DNA from: Rhodobacter xanthinilyticus
GTDB lineage: Bacteria; Pseudomonadota; Alphaproteobacteria; Rhodobacterales; Rhodobacteraceae
Reading direction: 5' to 3'
Assembly: GCF_001856665.1 (NCBI RefSeq)
Contig: NZ_CP017781.1
Coordinates: 2,203,501 to 2,267,500, forward strand
Length of the DNA stretch: 64,000 bases
This document shows positions 1-8,764 of this stretch, piece by piece; within the stretch, counting starts at the first letter, position 1; each line of letters begins with the position of its first letter. Below the pieces are notes generated by a model. It searched no databases. It was not told where the DNA came from and saw only the letters and a program-made list of their open reading frames with translations. Position numbers and translations under genes: made by a program.

Positions 1-65
1 GGGTGTTGTCGTTCCGCCCCTCGCATCTGATGAAAGAACGCGTCGCCGCGGGCAATTCCAAATAA
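1..65 (+). CDS. ihfA: Integration host factor alpha subunit, C-terminal end (partial)
   Basis: Only the last 20 codons are in the window (read from base 3), ending at a TAA at 63-65. The tail reads ...SFRPSHLMKERVAAGNSK, which matches my memory of the C-terminus of IHF alpha in Rhodobacteraceae: the FRPS segment and the MKERV helix. IHF alpha pairs with IHF beta to bend DNA at specific sites. In this group ihfA is commonly followed by a MerR-type gene, as here. The identification rests on a short tail plus that context. Confidence 0.75.
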   Translation, partial: VLSFRPSHLMKERVAAGNSK

Positions 66-117
66 TCGGCCCGGATCGGGCCCCGGGCGGGCCTGAGCCC
101 CCGAGCGAGGCGGTGTG

Positions 118-1115
118 ATGTCCAAATCAGCCGAAGCATTCCGCACGATTTCCGAGGTCGCCGACCTGCTGGAAACGCCCACCCATGTGCTGCGATTCTG
201 GGAAAGCCGCTTTCCCCAGATCAAGCCGGTGAAGCGCGCGGGCGGGCGGCGCTATTACCGCCCCGATGATGTCATGCTCCTCGGCGGCATCAAGAAATTG
301 CTGCATGAACAAGGGCTTGCGATCCGCGGCGTGCAGAAGATCCTGAAGGATGAGGGCGCCCGGGCGGTGATGGCGCTCTCCGGGCTCGAGCTTGGCTCCG
401 AGAAGGAGGGCGCCGATGTCGCGCAGACTGTCGCCTCGCTGATCGAGGCGCCGGAGCCCGCGCCGGTGGTGACGCTCCACGCCGCGCCTGCCGTGGAAGC
501 CCCCCCGAGGAAGCGCCCGCCACCGCACAGGCCGAGGCGCCCGAGGCGGCGATCGCGTTGCCGCCGCTCGCGCCGGCCGTCGAACCGCCCGCCGCGGAGG
601 CGCTGTTCCCGCTCGACCCCGACCTTCCTGAAGCCGAAGCCGAGCCCGCACCGCCCCCGGCCGCCGCGCCGCGGATCATCCGCCCCACGCCGGTGCGCAA
701 GGGCGGCTGGCAACAGCGCTCGCTTTTCGACGACCCGCCCGACGAGCCGGACGAGCCCCTGCTCGAAAGTGATTCTCCCGCGAGCGCCCCGGAAGAGGCC
801 CCCGAGGCGCCCTTCGCCTTCGATGTGCCCGAAGAGCCCGCAGCCGCGGCCGCGCCGGCCCAAGTGGTCAGCCTGATGATTCCCACCCGCGAAGCGCCGC
901 CCGCGCCCGCCGCGCCCGAAACCGCGCCCGGGGCCGAGGCCGAGGCCGCGCCCCTGCCCGCGCCCGAGCCGACGCCTCTCGCCCGCCTCGCCCTGCGCTT
1001 GGCCGCGCTCGCGCCCGGCGCGCTCAGCGCCCAGGAACGCACCCGCCTCGTGATCGCGCGCGAACGGCTGCGCGGCCTTGCCGGGCGCCTCGGCCAGCCG
1101 CCGAAATCGGCGTGA
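118..1115 (+). CDS. MerR-family transcriptional regulator, interrupted by a frameshift in a C run
   Basis: The first ~75 residues are a MerR-type winged-helix DNA-binding domain: [19 protein letters not shown], then [20 protein letters not shown] long Ala/Pro/Glu-rich tail follows. As written, the frame entered at ATG 118 runs on to 876 as arginine/proline-rich nonsense. The natural continuation ([26 protein letters not shown]...) lies in the frame that is open to 1115. The switch is at the run of seven C at 500-506: one more C would join the two parts into a protein of about 332 residues. A start at GTG 115, directly before the ATG, is also possible. A sequencing error, a true mutation or slippage are all compatible. 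The DNA-binding domain is intact in every case. The gene follows ihfA directly, a usual order in this family. Confidence 0.75.
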
Positions 1116-1203
1116 GCGCCGCGCCCAAAGGCGCCTGCGCCCGCCGCCCCGCCGCCGCCGCCCCGCCCCGTGCAAGTCGTTGCAAAAATCTGCGTTTTGC
1201 CGC

Positions 1204-1233
1204 TTGCGCCCGGGGCCCGCTTGCCTCTATATG
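1204..1233 (+). promoter_or_regulatory. Probable sigma-70 promoter of tRNA-Pro
   Basis: TTGCGC (1204-1209) and TATATG (1228-1233) are separated by 18 bases. Transcription would begin near 1240, right at the tRNA 5' end (1242). Confidence 0.5.
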
Positions 1234-1241
1234 CCCCTCGT

Positions 1242-1319
1242 CGGGCCGTGGCGCAGCCTGGTTAGCGCGTCCGTCTGGGGGGCGGAAGGTCGAGAGTTCG
1301 AATCTCTCCGGCCCGACCA
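1242..1319 (+). tRNA. tRNA-Pro (anticodon GGG)
   Basis: The acceptor arms CGGGCCG (1242-1248) and CGGCCCG (1309-1315) pair perfectly. They are followed by discriminator A1316 and an encoded CCA (1317-1319). The anticodon loop CTGGGGG (1275-1281) gives anticodon GGG (1277-1279), which reads CCC/CCU proline codons. The T-loop TTCGAAT is present. Confidence 0.95.
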
Positions 1320-1327
1320 ATCCGAAC

Positions 1328-1358
1328 AACGCCCACTCCGTAACCCGGGGTGGGCGTT
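1328..1358 (+). terminator. Hairpin after tRNA-Pro
   Basis: The arms 1328-1339 and 1347-1358 (AACGCCCAC / GTGGGCGTT plus three further pairs including a G-U) form a 12-bp stem with a 7-base loop. There is no clear U run after it, so it may be a weak terminator or a processing structure between the tRNA and the dCTP deaminase gene. Confidence 0.5.
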
Positions 1359-1389
1359 CGCATATCCGCGCCCAGGAGGGGAGCCCGAG

Positions 1390-2469
1390 ATGACCCAAGG
1401 CGTCCTGCCCGACCGTTCGATCCGCGCCATGATCGCGCGCGGCGAGATCACCGCCTCCGAGCCCGTCACCCCCGGCCAGATCCAACCCGCGAGCCTCGAT
1501 CTGCGGCTCGGGCGCATCGCCTACCGGATCCGCGCCTCTTTCCTCGCCGGGCCGGGCCAGCCGATCGCGACGAAACTCGGCGAGTTCGAGATGCATCGGA
1601 TGGATCTCGACGCGGGTGCGGTGCTCGAAAAGGGCTGCGTCTATCTCGTGCCGCTGATGGAGGGGCTGGCGCTGCCCGAGGGCATCACCGCCGTCGCCAA
1701 TGCGAAAAGCTCGACCGGCCGGCTCGACCTGCTGACCCGGGTGATCACCGATGAGGGCACGGAATTCGACCGTATCCCCGCAGGCTACGCGGGCCCGCTT
1801 TACGCCGAGATCTGCCCGCGCAGCTTCTCGGTCCTCGTCCGCCCCGGCATGCGCCTCAACCAGATCCGCTTCCGCGCAGGCCAGGCCGCGCTCTCGGATG
1901 CCGAGCTCAAGGCCCTGCACGCCGCCGAGCCGCTCGTCTCGGGCACCGCGGTGATCGACCACGGCCTCGGTTTCTCGGTCGATCTGCGCCCCGAGAGCGG
2001 CGATCTGGTCGGCTACCGCGCCAAACCCCATACCGGCGTGATCGACCTCGACCGCATCGCCCATTACCCCGCCTCGGATTTCTGGGAAGAAATCCGCACG
2101 CGCGAGGGCCGGATCATCCTCGACCCCGGCGCCTTCTATATCCTCGTCTCGCGCGAGGCGGTGACGATCCCGCCCGATTTCGCCGCCGAAATGGCGCCCT
2201 ATCTGGCCATGGTCGGCGAATTCCGCGTCCATTACGCGGGCTTCTTCGACCCGGGCTTCGGCCATGGCGCGGCTGGCGGCACCGGCTCGCGCGGCGTGCT
2301 CGAAGTGCGCTGCCATGAGGCGCCCTTCGCGCTCGAGCATGGACAGGTCGTTGGCCGGCTCGTCTATGAACGCATGGCAGACCGCCCCGAGCACCTTTAC
2401 GGCGCCGATCTGAAATCGAACTACCAGGGCCAGGGCCTCAAACTCGCCAAACATTTCCGCGCGGGGTAA
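1390..2469 (+). CDS. dcd: 2'-deoxycytidine 5'-triphosphate deaminase (long form)
   Basis: This 359-residue protein belongs to the long alphaproteobacterial dCTP deaminase family, which deaminates dCTP to dUTP to supply dTTP synthesis. It contains two dUTPase-like beta-barrel modules. The first begins VTPGQIQPASLDLRLG (about residues 27-42) and contains the AKSSTGRLDL segment. The second repeats the pattern with DLRPESG, and GFFDPGFG lies near residue 285. It is about twice the length of E. coli Dcd (~190 residues), as expected for this family. The ATG at 1390 follows a strong AGGAGGGGAG ribosome-binding site. The gene stands alone behind tRNA-Pro and is followed by an intergenic palindromic repeat. 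Confidence 0.9.
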   Translation: MTQGVLPDRSIRAMIARGEITASEPVTPGQIQPASLDLRLGRIAYRIRASFLAGPGQPIATKLGEFEMHRMDLDAGAVLEKGCVYLVPLMEGLALPEGITAVANAKSSTGRLDLLTRVITDEGTEFDRIPAGYAGPLYAEICPRSFSVLVRPGMRLNQIRFRAGQAALSDAELKALHAAEPLVSGTAVIDHGLGFSVDLRPESGDLVGYRAKPHTGVIDLDRIAHYPASDFWEEIRTREGRIILDPGAFYILVSREAVTIPPDFAAEMAPYLAMVGEFRVHYAGFFDPGFGHGAAGGTGSRGVLEVRCHEAPFALEHGQVVGRLVYERMADRPEHLYGADLKSNYQGQGLKLAKHFRAG

Positions 2470-2592
2470 GGGGGCGCAGCCCCCTCTGCCTTCGGCATTC
2501 ACCCCCGGGATATTTCGGCATCGTTGAAAACAGCCCTTTCATCTTGCCCTAAATATCCCGGGGGGAGGCGAAGCCGGGGGGCAGCGCCCCCC
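2470..2592. repeat. Intergenic nested palindrome, family 1, copy A (hybrid arms)
   Basis: Outer GC hairpin units surround CCCGGGATATTT ... AAATATCCCGGG. The inner left arm is GCATCGTTGAAA-like, as in copy E. The inner right arm is TTTCATCTTGC, as in copies B, F and G. The inner arms therefore do not pair. It lies between dcd and the IMPACT-family gene. Confidence 0.85.
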
Positions 2593-2641
2593 TCCCCGGC
2601 CCCTCTTGCGCGCGCGAGCGCGATTGCTTACCCCTCGCCTC

Positions 2642-3004
2642 ATGCTTCAGCTCGAGAACATCATCTCCGACCGCGGCTCGAAATATGCCGTATCCGGCGC
2701 GCCTTGCGCCTCGGAGGCGGAGGCAAAGGCGCTTTTGAAGGAGCTCAAACGCGCCAAGAAATACGCCAAGGCCACCCATAATTCCTGGGGGTTTCTCGGC
2801 CCCGAGGGCGGCGTGAAGAACGATGATGGCGAGGCGGGCGCGGGGGCGATCATCTTGCGGATGCTCGAAGGCGCGGGGCTCGAGGGCCACCTCGTCGTGG
2901 TCACGCGCTGGTATGGCGGCAAGCACCTAGGCGGCGACCGCTTCCGCCATGTGCAGGACGCGGTGCGCGCCTATCTCGAGGCGCTCAGCGCAGACGGCGG
3001 GTGA
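2642..3004 (+). CDS. IMPACT/YigZ-family protein, single-domain
   Basis: A 120-residue protein consisting only of the IMPACT N-terminal (UPF0029) domain. The signature near the C-terminus, RWYGGKHLGGDRFRHVQD, resembles the eukaryotic IMPACT form (RW-GG--LGPDRF) more than the YigZ form (RYFGG-KLG-GGL). E. coli YigZ has about 200 residues with an extra ferredoxin-like domain, absent here. The family is linked to translation control in eukaryotes; the bacterial role is not established. No strong ribosome-binding site precedes ATG 2642. An upstream start near 2606 is possible but adds low-quality Arg-rich sequence. The gene ends inside the convergent small gene on the minus strand (20-base overlap). 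Confidence 0.75.
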   Translation: MLQLENIISDRGSKYAVSGAPCASEAEAKALLKELKRAKKYAKATHNSWGFLGPEGGVKNDDGEAGAGAIILRMLEGAGLEGHLVVVTRWYGGKHLGGDRFRHVQDAVRAYLEALSADGG

Positions 3005-3194
3005 TCTGCGCGGCCTGACGGGCGCGTTTGACCGTCTCGCGCAGGCCCTTGGCCTGATCGCGTTCTTCGGGGGTCATCTTGGCGCCGGGCTTGCCCTTGC
3101 CCGCGACGAGATCGATCCCCTTCGTCACGCCGAGGTTCACCAGCCGCTTGAGCACCAGGTTCACCACCATCTGGATCAGTTTCTCAAGGCTCAT
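2985..3194 (-). CDS. Small conserved-looking hypothetical protein downstream of scpB
   Basis: A 69-residue basic protein. The start is a helical, hydrophobic stretch (LIQMVVNLVLKRLVNLGVTKGIDLV), followed by a charged tail with KMTPEERDQAKGLRETVKRARQAAQITRRLR-type composition. ATG 3194 is chosen because GGAGG lies six bases upstream; an ATG two codons earlier would sit directly on that site. The gene starts inside the end of scpB (11-base overlap), so it is probably translated with it as the last gene of the nagZ-scpAB group. I do not recognise the family. A peripheral membrane or assembly role is only a guess. Confidence 0.6.
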   Translation of the reverse strand: MSLEKLIQMVVNLVLKRLVNLGVTKGIDLVAGKGKPGAKMTPEERDQAKGLRETVKRARQAAQITRRLR

Positions 3195-3828
3195 CGCCAT
3201 CCTCCAACACCTCGAAAAGCTCGCTCTGGCCGATCGCGCCCTCGTCCTCGTCCTCGGCCCCCGGCATCGGGCGGGCATCGAGCAGCCCCGCCGCCCGCAG
3301 CTCCTTCAGCCCCGGCAGGTCGCGCGCCGATTCGAGGCCGAAATGGTCGAGGAAGCCCTGCGTGACCACAAAGGTCACCGGCCGCCCCGGTGTCATCCGC
3401 CGCCGCCCGAACCGGATCCACTCCATCTCGAGCAGCTGGTCCACCGTCCCGCGGCTGACCGCAACCCCCCGGATTTCCTCGATTTCCGCCCGCGTCACCG
3501 GCTGGTGATAGGCGATGATCGCGAGCGTCTCGACGGCGGCGCGGCTGAGCTTGCGGGTCTCGACGACCTCCTTTTGCATCAAAAACGACAGATCCGGCGC
3601 CGTGCGGATCGCCCAGGCCTCGCCGACCTTCACCACCCGCACGCCCCGCCCCTCATAGCGCTTGCGCAGATAGGCGATCGCCTCGGCGGGGTCCGAGCCA
3701 TGCGGCATCCGCTCCTCCATCTCGCGCAGGCTGACCGGCTCGGTCGCGGCGAAGAGAATCGCCTCGACCATCCGCTCCTGCTCGGCGATCGGCGGCGCTG
3801 CAAAGAGGGATTTCTCGCTCTCACTCAT
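3184..3828 (-). CDS. scpB: Segregation and condensation protein B
   Basis: A 214-residue ScpB, the winged-helix kleisin-binding subunit of the SMC-ScpAB condensin, which organises and segregates the nucleoid. Recognisable segments are MVEAILFAATEPVSLREME at the start, the LSRAAVETLAIIAYHQPVTRAEIEEIRGV block typical of ScpB in the middle, and DLPGLKELRAAGLL near the end. The start is ATG 3828, which overlaps the end of scpA by 8 bases; this argues for coupled translation. The upstream in-frame extension to 4035 is scpA read in another frame and is not part of the protein. Confidence 0.95.
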   Translation of the reverse strand: MSESEKSLFAAPPIAEQERMVEAILFAATEPVSLREMEERMPHGSDPAEAIAYLRKRYEGRGVRVVKVGEAWAIRTAPDLSFLMQKEVVETRKLSRAAVETLAIIAYHQPVTRAEIEEIRGVAVSRGTVDQLLEMEWIRFGRRRMTPGRPVTFVVTQGFLDHFGLESARDLPGLKELRAAGLLDARPMPGAEDEDEGAIGQSELFEVLEDGDEP

Positions 3829-4630
3829 CGGCGGGTCGGCTCCTTGGGCTGGTGCGCGCGCGGATCGAGATCGGCGCGAAGGTGCCGCTCTGGCGGATCT
3901 CGATCTGGCCCTGTTTGGCCAGTTCGAGCGAGGCGGCGAAGGTGGCGGCGGTGGCGGTGCGGCGCTTTTTCGGATCCATCCCCCAGCCCTCGGGCAGATA
4001 GCTGACGAGATCGGTCCATTCGACCGCATGGCCAACCAGCGCCCGCATCCGCTCGAGCGCCTGCTCCATCGTCAGAAGGTCTTTGCGATCAAAGGCATAG
4101 GGGCGGAACTCATCGCGGGTGCGGATCCGCGCATAGGCCTGCATGAGATCGAGGAGCGTCGCCGTATAGCGCACCGCGCGCACCCGCGCGACCTCCTCGC
4201 TCTGGCCGCGCACGAAGAAATCGCGCCCGCGCTGATCGCGCGCCATGAGCTGCGCCGCGGCCTCGCGCATCGCGGCGAGCCGCTCGAGCTGGAACGCCAG
4301 ATGCGCGGCCATATCCTCGGCCGAAGGGCCCTCGGCGCCGGGCTCGGGCGGCAGCAGGAGCCGCGATTTGAGAAAGGCGAGCCAGGCCGCCATGACGAGA
4401 TAATCCGCCGCGAGCTCGATCCTGAGCGCCTTCGCCTGATCGACGAAGCGCAGATATTGCTCGGCCAGTTCAAGCACCGAGATCCGCCGCAGATCGACCT
4501 TTTGCGTGCGCGAGAGCGTGAGCAGCAGGTCGAGCGGCCCCTCGAAGCCCTCGACATCGACGATCAGCGCCTCGGCCGCAAGCCGCTCGCTGACACTCGT
4601 CGCCTCGAACAGATGGACCTCTTCAGCCAT
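3821..4630 (-). CDS. scpA: Segregation and condensation protein A (kleisin)
   Basis: A 269-residue ScpA, the kleisin subunit that bridges SMC heads. The N-terminal signature is FEGPLDLLLTLSRTQKVDLRRISVLELAEQYL (about residues 28-60), followed by the AADYLVMAAWLAFLKSRLLLP helix block. A C-terminal winged-helix segment (RTATAATFAASLELAKQGQIEIRQSGTFAPI) would bind the SMC head. The gene overlaps nagZ by 8 bases upstream and scpB by 8 bases downstream. Confidence 0.95.
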   Translation of the reverse strand: MAEEVHLFEATSVSERLAAEALIVDVEGFEGPLDLLLTLSRTQKVDLRRISVLELAEQYLRFVDQAKALRIELAADYLVMAAWLAFLKSRLLLPPEPGAEGPSAEDMAAHLAFQLERLAAMREAAAQLMARDQRGRDFFVRGQSEEVARVRAVRYTATLLDLMQAYARIRTRDEFRPYAFDRKDLLTMEQALERMRALVGHAVEWTDLVSYLPEGWGMDPKKRRTATAATFAASLELAKQGQIEIRQSGTFAPISIRARTSPRSRPADE

Positions 4631-5618
4631 GCGCCTCGCCGCTCAGGAGGCTTTCAAACTCGGCCTCCAGCGCGGAGATGTCAACGGGCTCGGGCGCGCG
4701 CCGCGCGGCGAGCGCGGCTTCGGCCCGCGCAAGCGCCGCGCCCGAAAGCGCGCCCGCGGCCGCGGCCACCGCATCCATCGCGGGCTGGTCGCCCTTGCAA
4801 TGCAAGACCAGATCGCAGCCCGCCGCGATCGAGGCCGCCGCCCGCGCCCCCATATCGCCCGAGAGCGCCTCCATGCCGATATCATCGGTCATCAGAAGGC
4901 CCTGAAAGCCGATCTGCTCGCGAATGAGGCCGATCATCCGCGCGCTTTGCGTGGCCGGCGCGTCATCGAAAGCGGTGAAGCGGATATGCGCGGTCATCCC
5001 GATCGGCATGCCCGCGAGCGCCGCAAACGGCGCGAAATCCTCGGCCAGATCGGCGGCCGGGGCGGTGACGGTGGGCAGGTCGAGATGGCTGTCGGCCTCG
5101 GCCCGGCCATGGCCCGGCATATGTTTGAGCACCGGCAGAACGCCGCCCGCGAGGAGCCCCTCGGCGGTGGCGCGCGCATGCGCGATCACCTCGGCGGCGG
5201 AGGTGCCAAAACAGCGGTTGCGCAGGAACGGATGGGTGCGCGGCCCCGCCACATCGCAGGTCGGCGCGCAATTGCCGTCGATGCCGAGCGCGGCCAGCTC
5301 GGCCGCCTGCAGGCGCGCGCGCAGCCAGAAGCTGCGCACCGGGTCGCGCGCGGCACGCGCCTGATCGAGCGGCGGCAGCCATTCGCGCCAATGGGGCGCG
5401 CGCAGCCGCTGCACCCGCCCGCCCTCCTGGTCGATCAAGATCACCGCCTCGCGCCCGACGGCGGCACGCAGATCGGCGCAGAGCGCGGCGACCTGCGCGG
5501 GCGTCTCGATATTGCGGCCAAAGAGGATGAAGCCCCAAGGCGCGGCCGCGCGGAAGAAGGCGGCCTCCTCGGGGGCAAGGCGCGGGCCCGCACAGCCGAA
5601 AATCGTCGCGCCGATCAT
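4623..5618 (-). CDS. nagZ: Beta-N-acetylhexosaminidase
   Basis: A 331-residue cytoplasmic glycoside hydrolase family 3 enzyme that removes N-acetylglucosamine from GlcNAc-anhydromuropeptides during peptidoglycan recycling. The hallmark KHMPGHG is at about 165-171. An Asp-Ser-His (176-178) corresponds to the NagZ Asp/His acid-base dyad, and MTDDIGM around 243-249 carries the nucleophile Asp. There is no signal peptide. ATG 5618 overlaps the TGA of the SPOR gene (ATGA). Its place between a SPOR protein and scpAB links it to wall turnover and division. Confidence 0.95.
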   Translation of the reverse strand: MIGATIFGCAGPRLAPEEAAFFRAAAPWGFILFGRNIETPAQVAALCADLRAAVGREAVILIDQEGGRVQRLRAPHWREWLPPLDQARAARDPVRSFWLRARLQAAELAALGIDGNCAPTCDVAGPRTHPFLRNRCFGTSAAEVIAHARATAEGLLAGGVLPVLKHMPGHGRAEADSHLDLPTVTAPAADLAEDFAPFAALAGMPIGMTAHIRFTAFDDAPATQSARMIGLIREQIGFQGLLMTDDIGMEALSGDMGARAAASIAAGCDLVLHCKGDQPAMDAVAAAAGALSGAALARAEAALAARRAPEPVDISALEAEFESLLSGEAHG

Positions 5619-6763
5619 CAGCGCACCAGCGCCGGGATGCAGTTTTGCCCCTCGGCGACGAGCGCGGCGCAGAACCGGCGCGCCTCGTCGACATCGGCAA
5701 AGCCCTCGACGCGCAGCCGGTAGAAGGTGCGCCCGCCCGAGCTCGCCTCCTGCACGACGCGGCCCTTGCCCGCCATCAGCGCCTCGAAGCGCGTGGCGGC
5801 CTTGTCCCATTCGGCGCGGGCGAGTTCAGGCGTGTCGAAGGCGCCAAGCTGCACGAGGCGCGTGCCCTCCTTGAGGCTCGCGGCCTCGACCTCGCGCACC
5901 GCGGGCGCGGTCTCGCCGCCGATCTCGCGGGTCAGCGCGGCGGCGAGCGCCTCGGTGCCGAAATCCTTGCCCGGCCGCGCGAGCGGGCGCGGCGAGACCG
6001 CAACCCCGGGGACCGAAGCGGGAATGATCTTGAGCGCCGGCGCCTCCGGCGCAGCCTCGGGTGCGACCTCGGGTGCGGCGGCCTCGGCTGCGGGCGCGGG
6101 CGCGGCGGGCGGGGCGACGGCTTGCGGCGCGGCCTCCACCTCGGGCGCGGGCGCGGGCGCAGCGGCGCCCTCCTCATCGACCTCGCCCTCGGGCAGGGCC
6201 TCGACCTTGCCGGTCACCGCCCCGGCGCCCACCCGCGGCACCTCGGCCACCGGCAGCGCCGCAGGCTGCACGCTCGCCGCCGGTTTGGCGACAATCGCAC
6301 GCCCCTCGCGGTCGAGCTTCACCCCGGTCATCGGCAGATCCTCGGGCGCGAGATCGCTCGGCGCGGGCGCCAGCACGACGCGCTCGGGCCCGGGCGCGGC
6401 AAGCCCCGTCCCCGCCACCTGATTGACCGCAAGCCCGACGTGACGCGCGAGATCCCCGCCCGGATCCTCCGGCGCGATCCGCGCCGGCCCCGCAATCGCG
6501 CGGATCACCGGCACCCCGGAGACATCGCGCACCGCCAGCCGATAGCCCCAGATCACAACCCCGAGGATCAGCGCCACCGAGGTCGCCGCGCCGGCATATT
6601 GCACGAGCCGCGAGGCGACCGGCACCGGCGCCGCCGGGTCGAGCGGCGCGCCAGGATAGGGCGCGTCAGGCTCGGGCGCACCATAGGCCCCGGGCTCACC
6701 GCCCTGCCAGCCCGGCTCCTGATAGCCGTAATCGCCCCCGTGACGGGAATATGAGCTCGCCAT
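5618..6763 (-). CDS. SPOR-domain membrane protein
   Basis: A 381-residue protein. It has a short Gly/Tyr/Pro-rich cytoplasmic N-terminus, one membrane segment at about 54-75 (LVQYAGAATSVALILGVVIWGY), and a long low-complexity Ala/Pro/Glu periplasmic linker (about 140-250). A C-terminal SPOR domain (about 304-381) contains RLVQLGAFDTPELARAEW and TFYRLRVEGFADVDEARRFC. SPOR domains bind denuded peptidoglycan at the septum. ATG 6763 is preferred; an in-frame extension to 6793 is possible. It is the first gene of the SPOR-nagZ-scpA-scpB group and lies 56 bases after argS. Confidence 0.9.
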   Translation of the reverse strand: MASSYSRHGGDYGYQEPGWQGGEPGAYGAPEPDAPYPGAPLDPAAPVPVASRLVQYAGAATSVALILGVVIWGYRLAVRDVSGVPVIRAIAGPARIAPEDPGGDLARHVGLAVNQVAGTGLAAPGPERVVLAPAPSDLAPEDLPMTGVKLDREGRAIVAKPAASVQPAALPVAEVPRVGAGAVTGKVEALPEGEVDEEGAAAPAPAPEVEAAPQAVAPPAAPAPAAEAAAPEVAPEAAPEAPALKIIPASVPGVAVSPRPLARPGKDFGTEALAAALTREIGGETAPAVREVEAASLKEGTRLVQLGAFDTPELARAEWDKAATRFEALMAGKGRVVQEASSGGRTFYRLRVEGFADVDEARRFCAALVAEGQNCIPALVR

Positions 6764-6819
6764 GCCTGCCTCGCCGTCGGTCACCCGACACAACTGCCGA
6801 AAACCCGGCGGGGCACGCT

Positions 6820-8562
6820 TCAGCGCATCTCTTCGGCCGGGGTCACGCCAAGAATACCAAGACCCGCGGAAATGACAACGGCACAGGCCCGCGCCTGGGC
6901 GATTTTCGCCGATGTGATCGCGGCATCGTCCTGCACGAAGCGCAAAGCCGGCTCCTCATTGCCGCGATTCCACAGCGCATGCAGATCCGAAGCGATCTCA
7001 TAGAGGAAGAAGGCGATCCGATGGGGCTCGTTGGCGCGCGCGGCGATCTCGACATGGCGGGGCCATTCGGCGATCTTGCGGGCGAGCTCGAGCTCGGCGG
7101 GATGGGTGTTGAGGCTCAGATCCGCCGCGCCAAGCGCCGCATCCGAGACATCCACCCCCGCCTCGGCCGCCTTGCGCAGCACCGAGGCCACCCGGGCATG
7201 GGCATATTGCACATAGAAGACCGGGTTGTCCTTCGACTGCTCGAGCACCTTGTCGAAATCGAAATCCAGCGGCGCGTCGTTCTTGCGGGTCAGCATGTGG
7301 AAGCGCGTGACATCCGCCCCCGCCTGCTCGACCACATCGCGAAGCGTGACAAAGGTGCCCGCGCGCTTCGACATCTTGAAGGGCTCGCCGTTCTTGAAGA
7401 GCTTCACGAGCTGAATGAGCTTGATATCGAGCGGCACGCGGTTTTCCGAAAGCGCAGCAACGGCCGCCTTCATCCGCTTGACATAGCCGCCATGATCGGC
7501 GCCGAAAACGTCGATCAGCTGGTCGAACCCGCGCTCCACCTTGTCGAAGTGATAGGCGATATCAGGCGCGAAATAGGTCCAGGAGCCGTCCGATTTCTTC
7601 ACCGGCCGGTCGACATCATCGCCAAACTGGCTCGAGCGGAACAGCGTCTGCTCGCGCTCCTCCCAATCCTCGGGCAGCTTGCCCTTCGGCGGCTCCAGCA
7701 CGCCCTCATAAATCAGCCCGAGATCCTCGAGCCGCTTCAGCGCCGCCTCGATCTTGCCGGTGCCGTAAAGCGCCTTCTCGCTCGAATAGACGTCCATCTT
7801 GACGTTCAAAAGCGCCAGATCCTCGCGGATCATGCCCATCATGGCCTCGGTCGCAAATTCGCGCAGATCGGCGAGCCAGACCTCTTCGGGTTGGCCCAGC
7901 AGGCTCTCGCCATATTTCGCCTTCAGCGCCTCGCCCACCGGGATCAGATAATCCCCCGGGTAAAGCCCCTCGCGGATCTCGGGCTCGAGCCCGTTCGCCT
8001 CGCGGTAGCGCTCATAGGCCGAGCGCGCGAGCACATTCACCTGCGCGCCGCCGTCGTTGATGTAATATTCGCGCGTGACCTCATAGCCCGCGAAATCGAG
8101 CAGGCTCGCCAGCGCATCGCCAAAGACCGCGCCGCGGGTATGGCCGACATGCATCGGGCCGGTGGGGTTGGCCGAGACATATTCGACATTGACCTTCACG
8201 CCCTTGCCAAGGCTCGAGCGCCCGTAGCCCGCCCCGGCTTTGAGCGCCGCGCGCACCACATCGGCCCAGACGCCGGGCGCCAGACGCAGGTTCAGGAACC
8301 CCGGCCCCGCCACCTCGGCCGCCATGATCCGCGCATCCGCCCCGAGCTTCGCAGCCAGCGCCTCGGCGATGTCGCGGGGCTTGGCGCCCGCGGGCTTCGC
8401 CAGCACCATCGCCGCATTCGTCGCCATATCGCCATGGAGCGCGTCGCGCGGCGGCTCGACCGCCACATTCGCATAATCGAGACCCGCGGGGAGCCCCCCC
8501 TCGGCCACGAGAGCATCCAGAGCGGCGATCACCGCGAGACGAATATCGGCAAACAGGTTCAT
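6820..8562 (-). CDS. argS: Arginyl-tRNA synthetase
   Basis: A 580-residue class I synthetase that charges tRNA-Arg. Features: an N-terminal Add-1 domain, the HIGH-type motif HVGH at 138-141 ([12 protein letters not shown]), the KMSKR loop at 396-400, and a C-terminal DALR anticodon-binding domain ([17 protein letters not shown] onwards). The length is normal. ATG 8562 is chosen because MNLFADIRL aligns with the usual N-terminus; the frame is open further upstream by chance. It is transcribed divergently from the RNA helicase and followed by the SPOR gene on the same strand. Confidence 0.97.
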   Translation of the reverse strand: MNLFADIRLAVIAALDALVAEGGLPAGLDYANVAVEPPRDALHGDMATNAAMVLAKPAGAKPRDIAEALAAKLGADARIMAAEVAGPGFLNLRLAPGVWADVVRAALKAGAGYGRSSLGKGVKVNVEYVSANPTGPMHVGHTRGAVFGDALASLLDFAGYEVTREYYINDGGAQVNVLARSAYERYREANGLEPEIREGLYPGDYLIPVGEALKAKYGESLLGQPEEVWLADLREFATEAMMGMIREDLALLNVKMDVYSSEKALYGTGKIEAALKRLEDLGLIYEGVLEPPKGKLPEDWEEREQTLFRSSQFGDDVDRPVKKSDGSWTYFAPDIAYHFDKVERGFDQLIDVFGADHGGYVKRMKAAVAALSENRVPLDIKLIQLVKLFKNGEPFKMSKRAGTFVTLRDVVEQAGADVTRFHMLTRKNDAPLDFDFDKVLEQSKDNPVFYVQYAHARVASVLRKAAEAGVDVSDAALGAADLSLNTHPAELELARKIAEWPRHVEIAARANEPHRIAFFLYEIASDLHALWNRGNEEPALRFVQDDAAITSAKIAQARACAVVISAGLGILGVTPAEEMR

Positions 8563-8647
8563 ATCGGCTTTCCTTCGGTTGCCTTCACCCCTGCCAGAGC
8601 GCGCGCACGCCGTCAATGCCCGCCCCCCGGGCCGCGTGCCTCGAAGA

Positions 8648-8676
8648 TTGACGTTTTGTCGCATTTCCTCTATGCA
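8648..8676 (+). promoter_or_regulatory. Probable promoter of the DEAD-box helicase
   Basis: TTGACG (8648-8653) and TATGCA (8671-8676) with a 17-base spacer fit sigma-70. The start site near 8683 would leave an untranslated leader of about 80 bases before ATG 8765. A long leader is common for cold-shock-regulated helicases, but no cold-box sequence is claimed. Confidence 0.55.
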
Positions 8677-8764
8677 GCCGCAGACCCGCATCCGGCGGGC
8701 AGACCGGGGCGCCAAAGGCCGCGTCCCTCCACCCTGCGGTCCGATACCGCAACGAAGGACGCTA

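Noticed and set aside
2524-2781. Short ORFs beginning in the palindromic repeats (ATGAAA within the inner arm)
   Set aside because: They start in repeat DNA, share the same peptide only because the repeat is shared, and run into other frames of real genes.
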